Source: JACCXE01 sp963718605
GTDB lineage: Bacteria > Actinomycetota > Acidimicrobiia > Acidimicrobiales > JACCXE01
Reading direction: 5' to 3'
DNA length: 64,000 nt
NCBI GenBank assembly: GCA_963718605.1
Contig: OY970363.1
Coordinates: forward strand, 1,798,001 to 1,862,000
Shown piece by piece: positions 33,461 through 41,074 of the stretch. Made by a program: the position numbers and the translations under genes. The notes below the pieces were generated by a model that did no database searches, was not told the origin of the DNA, and worked only from the letters and a program-made list of their open reading frames with translations. How positions within the stretch are numbered: the stretch's first letter is position 1; each line of letters opens with the position of its first letter.

Positions 33461-34699
33461 GTGCCGAAAATCGACACGGGTGACACCGCTTGGGTGCTCG
33501 TCGCCTCAGCGCTCGTCCTATTCATGACTCCTGGCCTCGCCTTGTTCTACGGCGGAATGGTCAGGTCCAAAAACATGCTCGCCATGCTCATGCAGAACTT
33601 CTTCGCGATGGGCATCGTGACGGTTCTCTGGGTGCTTTTCGGTTACTCGCTCGCCTTCGGCGATGCTGGGAACGCCGGATGGATCGGCAACTTCGACTTC
33701 GTCGGACTGAAAGACATCGGTCCGACGGCGGTGTACGCCACGATTCCGACGCTGGCCTTCGTCGCCTTCCAACTCACGTTCGCAGTGATCACTCCGGCGC
33801 TTATCACCGGTGCGATTGCTGATCGCATGCGTTGGATCGCCTGGGTCGGATTCATCACGCTGTGGTCGATCCTGGTGTACCTGCCCGTCGCCCACTGGGT
33901 GTTCGCCGGTGGTTGGCTCGCCGATCGCGGTGCGCTCGACTTTGCTGGTGGAACCGTGGTGCACGTCAACGCCGGTGCCGGAGCGCTCGCGCTCGTCTTG
34001 TTGCTCGGTAAGCGCCGCGGATGGCCGAAGGAACCAATGCCGCCGCACAACCTGCCCTTCACGTTGTTGGGCACGGGCATCCTGTGGTTTGGCTGGTTCG
34101 GCTTCAACGCCGGTTCCGCACTTGCGGCCAACGGCGTTGCCGCGCAGGCCTTCCTCAACACGTTCGTGGCTGCGGCCGCCGGCATGTTGGGCTGGCTTAT
34201 CGCCGAGCGCCTGAAGGACGGTCACGCCACCACACTTGGCGCCGCATCGGGTGCGGTTGCAGGACTGGTTGCGATCACGCCGTGCGCAGGGTTCGTCGGG
34301 GGACTGGCGCCGGTTGCGATCGGTCTCGCCACCGGCGCGATTTGCTTCCTCGCCATTGGCTTGAAGTTCCGCTTCGGCTTCGACGACTCGCTGGATGTCA
34401 TCGCCGTGCACCTCGTGGGAGGCATCTTCGGATCGATCGTGCTCGGGTTGTTCGCCGACGCGACGGTCAACTCAGCCGGTAAGGACGGCGTCTTCTTCGG
34501 AGGTGGCTGGCATTTGTTCGGTGAGCAGACGCTCGCCGTCGCAGTGACCTTCGTCTTCTCCTTCGTCGTCTCTGGTCTCATCGGCTTGGCCCTCAAGGCG
34601 GTGCTGCCCGGCGGTATCCGGGTAACCGACGAGGAAGAGTCCACCGGTCTCGACCTCACCCAACATGCCGAAGCCGCTTACGCACTCGATCGCGCCTGA
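33461..34699 (+). CDS. amt: ammonium transporter
   Basis: A 412-residue Amt/Mep/Rh channel with about 11 helices that moves ammonium into the cell. Seen: DTAWVLVASALVLFMTPGLALFYGGMVRSKN, given in part as TPGLALFYGGMVRSKN, FAVITPALITGAIADR, DFAGGTVVHVNAGAGALAL with the first pore histidine region, PFTLLGTGILWFGWFGFNAGSALAAN in part as GTGILWFGWFGFNAGS, and DVIAVHLVGGIFG with the second histidine. GTG start at 33461 with GGAGG eight bases upstream; the frame from 33425 lacks such a site. glnK follows after 11 bases: the conserved amt-glnK pair, in which PII binds and blocks the channel. Confidence 0.95.
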   Translation: MPKIDTGDTAWVLVASALVLFMTPGLALFYGGMVRSKNMLAMLMQNFFAMGIVTVLWVLFGYSLAFGDAGNAGWIGNFDFVGLKDIGPTAVYATIPTLAFVAFQLTFAVITPALITGAIADRMRWIAWVGFITLWSILVYLPVAHWVFAGGWLADRGALDFAGGTVVHVNAGAGALALVLLLGKRRGWPKEPMPPHNLPFTLLGTGILWFGWFGFNAGSALAANGVAAQAFLNTFVAAAAGMLGWLIAERLKDGHATTLGAASGAVAGLVAITPCAGFVGGLAPVAIGLATGAICFLAIGLKFRFGFDDSLDVIAVHLVGGIFGSIVLGLFADATVNSAGKDGVFFGGGWHLFGEQTLAVAVTFVFSFVVSGLIGLALKAVLPGGIRVTDEEESTGLDLTQHAEAAYALDRA

Positions 34700-34710
34700 A
34701 AGGAGCACTG

Positions 34711-35049
34711 ATGAAACTCGTTATCGCAATCGTGAAGCCCTTCAAGGTGGACGAGGTCAAGACGGAACTGTTGGCCCTCGGGATCCACGGCATGACCGTG
34801 TCCGAGGCACAAGGGTTCGGTCGTCAACGCGGCCACACCGAGGTGTACCGAGGCAAGGAGTACGAGATCGACTTCGTGCCCAAGGTGCGCATCGAGGTGC
34901 TGGTCGACGACACCGATGAACATGTGGTCGTGGCGAAGATCCTCGAGACCGCCAAGACCGGTCAGATTGGCGACGGCAAGGTGTGGGTTATGCCCGTCGA
35001 GTCGCTGTATCGCATCCGCACTGGGGAGGCGGGTGAGGACGCGCTTTAA
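34711..35049 (+). CDS. glnK: PII signal transduction protein (GlnK type)
   Basis: A 112-residue PII protein that reports ATP/ADP, 2-oxoglutarate and glutamine status. Seen: KLVIAIVKPFKVDEVK, T-loop GFGRQRGHTEVYRGKEYEIDF with both Tyr46 and Tyr51 equivalents, B-loop KTGQIGDGKVWV and C-loop RIRTGE. Tyr51 is the site uridylylated or adenylylated by GlnD. Close linkage to amt indicates it gates that transporter. Good ribosome site AAAGGAG before ATG 34711. The stop overlaps tail-to-tail with the antiporter-fusion gene by four bases. Confidence 0.96.
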   Translation: MKLVIAIVKPFKVDEVKTELLALGIHGMTVSEAQGFGRQRGHTEVYRGKEYEIDFVPKVRIEVLVDDTDEHVVVAKILETAKTGQIGDGKVWVMPVESLYRIRTGEAGEDAL

Positions 35050-37745
35050 CTGCGCGCGGGCTCGTAGACCTGGCGGAACCAACTCCGCCGCGACGTCACA
35101 CCGCTCGCAAGGAACTCGCGAATGGTGGACTCGTGGTCAGGGCTGAGTTTGTGGCCGTTCAGGTCCACGAGTTCGAAGCGGTCGTCGGCGGTGCCGTCAA
35201 CCGCGCCAATGGTCGCAGACACAACCTCGACATCCGACGCGGCGAAGGCCGTAGCGACGGTGTGCAGTAAGCCGGGCTGGTCTGGCGCGGCGATGTCACA
35301 GGCCGTGTGCCACGGTGAGGCCGCTTGATCGAAGTCCAGGGTGAACGCGTCGAGCGGTGAACTCACGAGCGGAGTCGCAAAGCTTGCTCGTATGTGGGTG
35401 GCAATTGTCTCGGTGTCGGGCGTGGGCCCGGTCACCCTGAAGGCCTCGAGCGCGACCCCGTCGGGCCACGTGGCAACAACGGCCTCCGAGACTGACAGCT
35501 GGTGACTTACGAGGACGCCGGTGACATGTGCCAGCAGGCCGCGGCGGTCGCGCGCCGCCACATCGAGTGCCCAGGACCCACCGAGTTCAACGGCGCGCAC
35601 GCGCACCTCGTCGCGCGTTACCGGCCGTCGCAAGAGTTCAGCTTGACGAGCCAAGGCTGAGGCCGGTTGCCGCAAGACGTACGCACGTGGTGCCGACTCG
35701 ACGCGGGCCGCGGCCTCGCCCTCAAGGACGGTCAGCGCCTCCTGCTTTCGGTCGTCGATCACGTCGCGCGCGTACGCACCGGTGAGCCCGTCGTCACCCA
35801 GCGCTTCCTGGACCAGCCGGTAGAGCTCTTCGACGCGCGTCAACTGCCAACGCTCGTTCTCGGCGTTGTGCAGCATCGTCAGCACGTACAGCGCGCGAGC
35901 CCGTTCGGGCGTCTCAAGGTGTGAGGCGATCGCGAGCACCTTCTCTTGGTCGAAGGCTGCGGCGCGAAGGGCGCCGGCCCACAACAAGTCACTGTCGGCT
36001 ACTAGTGCGACAACCGCGTTCTGCGCTTCGGCGCTGATGCCGAGTTCGGTAACTACGGCGCGCGCCGAGGCCTTGCTGTCGCGCTCGGAGTCGAGCGCGT
36101 CGGCGAGCAACAGGCCAAGGATCAATCGCGCCGGCTCGAGTAGCTGTTGCGCGGCGAGAGCGACCGGGTCGTCACCGTCGAGACGGCGGAGCCGCTCGAC
36201 GTCGAAGAAGCGGTACCGCGCTAGGGGATCGATTGTGCGAGCGTCGTCGCGTCGGTGCGCGATCGCGTTGTGGAGCGTGGGCGACACGCCCTCCAACACG
36301 CCGACTACGTCGAGGAACCGCCACGACCGGGCGTTTCCGCGCTCGATCACGTCGAGAAAGTCGTCGAACAGATCGACGTTCCATCGCTTCACCGCTTCAG
36401 GCACCGCGGTGAGCCACGACGACAAGAGCTGGCCGGGTTCGCGGTACGCCACGCCGACAGCGGCGGACAACCCAATTTGCACCGCATCGGCCGCGGGCGG
36501 TCGAGCCGCGAGTTCTATCTCGTCATTGGTTGTACGCAGCCACCCCCCGGGAGGCTGCGGCTCCCCGCTCTCGTCGATCTCCAGAACCGAACCCGGGCCC
36601 ATCCGCGTGTAGCGAAGCTTGAGCAGTTGTGGGGTGACGAGCGTGGTGACGAGCACGACCAACAGGAGTGAGGCATACAAATCGTCGTCGAGTACGCCGG
36701 CGGCGCGTCCGAGCGTGGCAAAGATGAGGCCGACTTCACCGCGAGGCAACATGCCAAGGCCGATGAGCATCTTGTCGCCGGGGCTGCCGATGGCGCCGAG
36801 CGGCGAAACGAGCTTGCCCACCGCTGCGACTAACAGCAGTACTGCCGCGTCGCGCAGAACCGCGGCGCGTGTGAACGCTCCGATTTCGGCGTCCACACCG
36901 ATGAGCAAGAAGAACACGGGGATGAACAAGTGACCCACGGGCGCCAGCTCGCGACGGATGCGCTCGGACTGGTCGCTGCGTGTAAGTGCGAGACCGGCGA
37001 CGAAGGCGCCGACGATCGGTGCCAACCGCGCGGCGTCGGCGACGCGCGCGAACAACAACGTGAACGCAAACGCGATCGCTACGAGCGTGCCCGTCGAGCG
37101 CGAGATGCGGTGCACGAAGGCGAACAGCGGATTTGCCACCCGCAGGCCGACACCGGCGCCGACCACCAGGAACGCGATCGCCACGCCGATGATGCCGAGG
37201 ACCGAAAGCGGTGAGACCGAGCCTTCGGTAACAAGCCGAACGACGACGGTAAGTACGACCAGCCCCATCACGTCGTCGGCGACCGCGGCGCCGAGCACGA
37301 TCCGAGCTTCAGTGGTAGCTAACGCCCGAAGATCGCCGAAGACGCGTGCGGTGATCCCGACGCTCGTGGCCGTCAGGGCCGCGCCGACAAAGAGCGATGT
37401 TTTCGACTCGAAGCCCATCGCTTGCATCGCGCCGAACCCGAGCGCCATCGGCACGACGACACCGACGGTCGCAACGAGCATCGAGGCTCGCCCCACCTTG
37501 CTGAGTTCGGCGAGGTCCATCTCCATGCCGACTTCGAGCAGCAGAAGAATGACGCCGAGCTCGCCCAGGGTGCGCAAGACCTCTTCGTTGTGACCGACGA
37601 GGCCGAGGGCGGATGGGCCGATGAGGATGCCGGCGACGATCTCGCCGACGACGGCCGGTACGCCCACGCGCTCGGCGAGTTCGGCTGCCAGCTTCGCCGC
37701 GACGAGCACGACGAGAATGCTTGTGAGGATCTGCGCGATGTCCAT
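35046..37745 (-). CDS. CPA2 antiporter fused to a GlnD-like inactive HD region and two ACT domains
   Basis: An 899-residue protein. Residues 1-380 form a CPA2 antiporter (GVPAVVGEIVAGILIGPSAL, LLLLEVGMEMDLAEL, A-D157-D158 in GAAVADDVMGL, LPRGEVGLIFATLG). Residues 430-650 align by eye with the HD region of the GlnD encoded 6 kb away: GISAEAQNAVVALVADSDLL against GFSADDAATLVAMVEHHLLL, and ERARALYVLT against ERLELLAALT. The metal-binding His residues are gone: MHDLGK becomes LADALD (A548, D549) and EHH becomes ADS (583-585). Two ACT domains follow (about 725-770 and 813-865, each with D-x-x-GLL), as in GlnD. Start at ATG 37745 with AAGGA upstream. Probably an antiporter controlled by glutamine or another amino acid; inference. 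Confidence 0.88.
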   Translation of the reverse strand: MDIAQILTSILVVLVAAKLAAELAERVGVPAVVGEIVAGILIGPSALGLVGHNEEVLRTLGELGVILLLLEVGMEMDLAELSKVGRASMLVATVGVVVPMALGFGAMQAMGFESKTSLFVGAALTATSVGITARVFGDLRALATTEARIVLGAAVADDVMGLVVLTVVVRLVTEGSVSPLSVLGIIGVAIAFLVVGAGVGLRVANPLFAFVHRISRSTGTLVAIAFAFTLLFARVADAARLAPIVGAFVAGLALTRSDQSERIRRELAPVGHLFIPVFFLLIGVDAEIGAFTRAAVLRDAAVLLLVAAVGKLVSPLGAIGSPGDKMLIGLGMLPRGEVGLIFATLGRAAGVLDDDLYASLLLVVLVTTLVTPQLLKLRYTRMGPGSVLEIDESGEPQPPGGWLRTTNDEIELAARPPAADAVQIGLSAAVGVAYREPGQLLSSWLTAVPEAVKRWNVDLFDDFLDVIERGNARSWRFLDVVGVLEGVSPTLHNAIAHRRDDARTIDPLARYRFFDVERLRRLDGDDPVALAAQQLLEPARLILGLLLADALDSERDSKASARAVVTELGISAEAQNAVVALVADSDLLWAGALRAAAFDQEKVLAIASHLETPERARALYVLTMLHNAENERWQLTRVEELYRLVQEALGDDGLTGAYARDVIDDRKQEALTVLEGEAAARVESAPRAYVLRQPASALARQAELLRRPVTRDEVRVRAVELGGSWALDVAARDRRGLLAHVTGVLVSHQLSVSEAVVATWPDGVALEAFRVTGPTPDTETIATHIRASFATPLVSSPLDAFTLDFDQAASPWHTACDIAAPDQPGLLHTVATAFAASDVEVVSATIGAVDGTADDRFELVDLNGHKLSPDHESTIREFLASGVTSRRSWFRQVYEPARS

Positions 37746-37765
37746 ATGGGTCCTTACGCGTAGCG

Positions 37766-37804
37766 GACGCGGGCGGCGCAGCCGAAGCTGCGCCACCCGC
37801 GTCC
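37766..37804 (-). promoter_or_regulatory. strong UUCG-capped hairpin between amt2 and the antiporter-fusion gene
   Basis: Read on the minus strand: stem GGACGCGGG, mismatch, GGCGCAGC, loop TTCG, GCTGCGCC, CCCGCGTCC. That is 17 paired bases with one internal mismatch and a C(UUCG)G tetraloop. It lies between the amt2 stop and the antiporter ATG. There is no U tract, so it is more likely an attenuator, processing or stability element than a simple terminator. Confidence 0.7.
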
Positions 37805-37822
37805 GTCGAACGCGAGCGTTGC

Positions 37823-39418
37823 TTAGTAGCTAGGTGTACTCGGAGATGCGGACACCGGGTTGCTGGGCTGCGCGTATGGCGCGGCCGCCGCAACGACGGG
37901 CGGAGCTGAGGCGAAGGCAAACTCCGGATAGGCGAGAGCGCCCATCTCGGGGATGTCCATACCCTCGATCTCTTCGTCGGCCGGCGGACGGATGCCGCCC
38001 TTCATGATCCCGTTCTGCACCTTGAAGAACAGATACGCGATGCCGAAGATCACGGTCCAGATCGTGAGCACGCCGAGCGCCTGCGCTCCCAGCTGACCCA
38101 GACCCGGATCCATGCCGTAGAAGAGGCCAGTGACGCCGTGCGCCGCTGCGGAGCCCTCGGTGGTCCCGTTCCACCCAGCGCCGTACGAGCCGTTGGCGAA
38201 GAGGCCCACAGCCAGTACGCCGAAGCTGCCGCACACACCGTGCACTGCGATGGCGCCGACCGGGTCGTCGATCTTCATCTTGTTCTCGATGAAGCTCACG
38301 GCACCGATGACGAGGATGCCTGCGATGATGCCGATTACGGCGGCGGCCCAAGCGTCGACGAAGGCGCAGGGTGCGGTGATGGCAACGAGGCCGGCGAGCA
38401 TGCCGTTGACCATCATCCCGGGATCGGGCTTCTTGTCGCCCTTCATCATCAGGACGAACATGGTCGTGACGGCACCGAACGCAGCAGCCAGAGCCGTGTT
38501 CGCAGCAACCGTGGCGAACTGCACGTCGGTTACGGCGAAGGTCGACGCCGCGTTGAAGCCGAACCAGCCGAACAGCAGGATGAAGCAGCCGAGCATCGCC
38601 ATCGGGATGTGGTGACCCGGAAGCGTGTTGGCCGAGCCGTCCTTGTTGAACTTGCCGATGCGGGGACCGAGCACGATGGCACCGGCGAGACCGGCAACAC
38701 CGCCGACCGCATGCACGACACCGGAACCGGCGAAGTCGACATAGCCGAGCCCGAGGTGCAACGACTCACCGACCTTGGCCAGCCAGCCGCCACCCCAAGT
38801 CCAGGCGCCGAAGATCGGGTAGTAGATCGCGCCGCAGAACAAGCCCCAGCCGACGAACGCCTTCCACTTCCAGCGTTCCGCCATGGCACCGGTGGGAATG
38901 GTGGCCACGGTGTCCATGAAGGCCACCATGTAGAGGAAGAAGCCCATCACTGCAGGCGCTCCGGCTTTGCCGATGTCGGTGAGCGCCCAGCCGCCCTTCC
39001 ACAGGAAGATCCAGTTGCCCGACCCGATGAGCGAACCGCCGAGCGGCGCGTTGTAACCGATGAGGGACAAGCTGTAGCCGCCGAACATCAGCGGGTAGCC
39101 GATGAGGAAGTACGCGACGAAACCCAAGCCGAAGATGGCGAAGTTCGTCGACACGACGTGCGAGGCGTGCTTGGCTCGGCAGAAACCGGTCTCGACCAGT
39201 GCGAAGCCAGCCTGCATGAAGATGACCAGAACGGCGCCGAGCACAACCCAGAGCAGGTTGACCTGCGTCCCCAGAGTCTCGACTGGTGTCAGTTTGTCGG
39301 CTGCGCCGGCGACACCTGACCAGGCAAGGCTGGCCGCCGCGGCTACCCCCACACCGACAGCGGCCTTTAGGCCAAACCGTCTGAGGGCCCCGGCAGAGGT
39401 ACGCATGTTTGATGACAT
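37823..39418 (-). CDS. amt: second ammonium transporter (longer Amt with signal peptide)
   Basis: A 531-residue Amt protein. It has a cleavable-looking signal segment (about residues 15-40), then VNLLWVVLGAVLVIFMQAGFALVETGFCR in part as FMQAGFALVETGFCRAKH, GSGVVHAVGGVAGLAGAIVLG with a pore histidine region, FILLFGWFGFNAASTFAV and DDPVGAIAVHGVCGSFGVLAVG with the second histidine. The long cytoplasmic C-terminal tail (last 70 residues, ending Pro/Ser-rich) is unlike the first Amt. A four-element GlnR-type box lies 68-105 bases upstream of the start. Downstream on the same strand lies the antiporter-fusion gene, so the two may be co-expressed under nitrogen control. Confidence 0.94.
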   Translation of the reverse strand: MSSNMRTSAGALRRFGLKAAVGVGVAAAASLAWSGVAGAADKLTPVETLGTQVNLLWVVLGAVLVIFMQAGFALVETGFCRAKHASHVVSTNFAIFGLGFVAYFLIGYPLMFGGYSLSLIGYNAPLGGSLIGSGNWIFLWKGGWALTDIGKAGAPAVMGFFLYMVAFMDTVATIPTGAMAERWKWKAFVGWGLFCGAIYYPIFGAWTWGGGWLAKVGESLHLGLGYVDFAGSGVVHAVGGVAGLAGAIVLGPRIGKFNKDGSANTLPGHHIPMAMLGCFILLFGWFGFNAASTFAVTDVQFATVAANTALAAAFGAVTTMFVLMMKGDKKPDPGMMVNGMLAGLVAITAPCAFVDAWAAAVIGIIAGILVIGAVSFIENKMKIDDPVGAIAVHGVCGSFGVLAVGLFANGSYGAGWNGTTEGSAAAHGVTGLFYGMDPGLGQLGAQALGVLTIWTVIFGIAYLFFKVQNGIMKGGIRPPADEEIEGMDIPEMGALAYPEFAFASAPPVVAAAAPYAQPSNPVSASPSTPSY

Positions 39419-39485
39419 GTAGGTCTGCTTCCTTTCAGCAGCAATACGGTTGAGTTGCTACGAGGACGCACCCTGATGCACGCGT

Positions 39486-39523
39486 GTTTCGCAAACGCGC
39501 CTGCATCGTTTCGGCTGTGTGAA
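39486..39523 (-). promoter_or_regulatory. GlnR-type four-element box upstream of amt2
   Basis: On the minus strand: TTCAC-6-GAAAC-6-GGCGC-6-GAAAC, each five-base element separated by exactly six bases (39523-39486). This matches the actinobacterial GlnR consensus gTnAC-n6-GaAAC-n6-gTnAC-n6-GaAAC except for the weak third element. The first 19 bases are identical at 18 positions to the box upstream of glnB. Confidence 0.75.
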
Positions 39524-39546
39524 CTTCACTTTTTCAACGGACTCCG

Positions 39547-39562
39547 GAAACACGTTCGAAAC
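39547..39562 (+). promoter_or_regulatory. additional GAAAC-n6-GAAAC direct repeat upstream of amt2
   Basis: GAAAC (39547-39551), six bases, GAAAC (39558-39562) on the plus strand. Same element and spacing as the GlnR-type b sites, in the opposite orientation, between amt2 and the small membrane protein gene. Weaker evidence than the four-element box. Confidence 0.4.
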
Positions 39563-39604
39563 AGTGAGCCGCCGTAAACGGCACCGATCGGTCAGACTCT
39601 CGAC

Positions 39605-39802
39605 GTGACAGAACCAGCAGGAGACGAGTTCAATCGCCGCCGCATCCGGCTTGGGCTGGCGATTCTCGGTGTCGTACTGGCGGTGGCGTTGTTCGTCGCA
39701 GTCGTGGTGCACGACCCGCTCGCGCGGTTGATCATGGGCGGCGTCGTGGTCTTCACTGTCTTTCGGCTTTACGTCCTCATCCGTTCACTGCGTCGGTCGT
39801 AG
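39605..39802 (+). CDS. small two-helix membrane protein, unknown
   Basis: A 65-residue protein with charged N-terminus (TEPAGDEFNRRRIRLG), two membrane helices (about residues 17-36 and 42-58) and a basic C-terminus (RSLRRS). No family recognised. GTG start at 39605. It diverges from amt2 with the GlnR-type elements between them, and is followed after five bases by the hydrolase gene. Confidence 0.55.
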   Translation: MTEPAGDEFNRRRIRLGLAILGVVLAVALFVAVVVHDPLARLIMGGVVVFTVFRLYVLIRSLRRS

Positions 39803-39807
39803 GCGGC

Positions 39808-40602
39808 ATGCCAACGCTCGAACGCGCTGACGTAGTCATCGCGTACGACGACAACGGCGGAGGCGGCGGTCCGCCGTTCGTGTTCGTGCACGGCTGGACG
39901 TGTGACCGCTCGTTCTTCGCTCCGCAGTTCGACTACTTCGGTGCGAACCATCGGGCGCTCGCACTCGATTTGCGCGGGCACGGCGAGAGCGGGCGGCCGG
40001 CGACGAGCGACTATTCGATTTCGGCGTTCGCGAGCGACGTCGCGGCGGTGATCGACGAAGTGCTCGCTGCGCCGGCGGTCGTGGTGGGCCATTCGTTGGG
40101 CGGTGTGATCACGACGCAGCTTGCGGCTACGCGGCCCGATCTTGTGGCTGCCGCGATCCTCGTGGACCCTGCACCTTTCGTCTTTTCCGCCGACTTTCGC
40201 GCCGTGATCGAGGCGGTCTTCGGGGAGATCGCTTCGTCTGAGGGTGAAGCGAGGCGAGCCGCCATCGTCGAGGGCATGTTCATGGCGACCGACGACGCCG
40301 AGCGCAGAGCCGGCATCGTGTCGGTGATGGCCGCCGTGCCCCACGAGATCGCGGCCCCCGCGATCGGCGGTTTGCTGTCGTTCGACGGCCCGGCCGCGTT
40401 AGCCGCGGTGCAGTGTCCGATCGCAGTGATCGCCTCGGATGGCCCCGTCAACGATGCCGCCCTGATGAAGCAGTGCAACCCCCGGCTGCTGATCGGCCAA
40501 ACCCTCGGTGCGGGTCACTTCAACCAACTGGAAGTGCCTGATCAGGTCAACGCCATGATCGAGCACTTCGTGCGCATCAACGCGCCGACCGCGCTGAGCT
40601 AA
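39808..40602 (+). CDS. alpha/beta hydrolase (serine nucleophile)
   Basis: A 264-residue alpha/beta hydrolase. Oxyanion region FVHGWTCDRSFF, LDLRGHGESGRP, nucleophile elbow VVGHSLGGVIT with Ser, a cap domain in the middle and the catalytic histidine in GAGHFNQLEVPDQV. It resembles esterases, lactonases or cofactor-free haloperoxidases; substrate unknown. It lies in the nitrogen island but nothing in it indicates a nitrogen role. Stops of this gene and glnB overlap (CTAA at 40599-40602). Confidence 0.85.
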   Translation: MPTLERADVVIAYDDNGGGGGPPFVFVHGWTCDRSFFAPQFDYFGANHRALALDLRGHGESGRPATSDYSISAFASDVAAVIDEVLAAPAVVVGHSLGGVITTQLAATRPDLVAAAILVDPAPFVFSADFRAVIEAVFGEIASSEGEARRAAIVEGMFMATDDAERRAGIVSVMAAVPHEIAAPAIGGLLSFDGPAALAAVQCPIAVIASDGPVNDAALMKQCNPRLLIGQTLGAGHFNQLEVPDQVNAMIEHFVRINAPTALS

Positions 40603-40940
40603 ATCGCCTCGTCGCCTTGCTCGGACGTACGAATCCGCATGAGGGACGTGAGTTCGTAGCTCCAGATCTTGCCATCACCCACCTTGCCGGTGTGCGCCGA
40701 CGTTGCGATGAGGTCGACAACCTTGTTCAGATCGCTCTTCTCGCACAGCACTTCGATTTTGACCTTCGGTACGAATTCCATCTTGTACTCGGAGCCCCGA
40801 AAGCTTTCGGTCTTACCGCCCTGGCGGCCGAATCCGCTCACCTCGGTGACGGTCAGCCCGAGCATTCCGGCGGCGCGCAAGTTTTCCTTCACATCTTCGA
40901 GCTTGAAGGGCTTGATAATCGCGGTAACCAGGTGCGCCAT
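40599..40940 (-). CDS. glnB: second PII signal transduction protein
   Basis: A 113-residue PII paralogue. Seen: HLVTAIIKPFKLEDVK, T-loop GFGRQGGKTESFRGSEYKMEF, GKVGDGKIWSYE and RIRTSEQGDEAI. Compared with the amt-linked PII, the Tyr46 equivalent is Phe while Tyr51 is kept, so covalent modification should still be possible. The ATG at 40940 has AAGGAG five bases upstream; the frame from 40967 would start before this site. A full GlnR-type box lies 47-84 bases upstream, between it and divergent glnD. It may serve enzyme targets rather than the transporter, but assignment as GlnB or GlnK is uncertain. Confidence 0.94.
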   Translation of the reverse strand: MAHLVTAIIKPFKLEDVKENLRAAGMLGLTVTEVSGFGRQGGKTESFRGSEYKMEFVPKVKIEVLCEKSDLNKVVDLIATSAHTGKVGDGKIWSYELTSLMRIRTSEQGDEAI

Positions 40941-40986
40941 CGTTCTCCTTACGACCGAACTACGCACCGAAACGTACGGAGACGAA

Positions 40987-41024
40987 ATTTCTCGTCAGTT
41001 CCGCTTACGTTTCGGCAGTGTGAA
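40987..41024 (-). promoter_or_regulatory. GlnR-type four-element box between glnB and glnD
   Basis: On the minus strand: TTCAC-6-GAAAC-6-GGAAC-6-GAAAT, elements spaced exactly six bases (41024-40987). This fits the GlnR a1-b1-a2-b2 arrangement. A 10-bp inverted repeat CCGAAACGTA (40967-40976) and TACGTTTCGG (41006-41015) overlaps it. It could act on both glnB and the divergent glnD promoter (TACGCT at 41063-41068, six bases before the glnD ATG). Confidence 0.78.
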
Positions 41025-41074
41025 CTGACGCGAGCCTTACGCCTAGGAAGTTCTGGCCCTCGTACGCTGAATCC

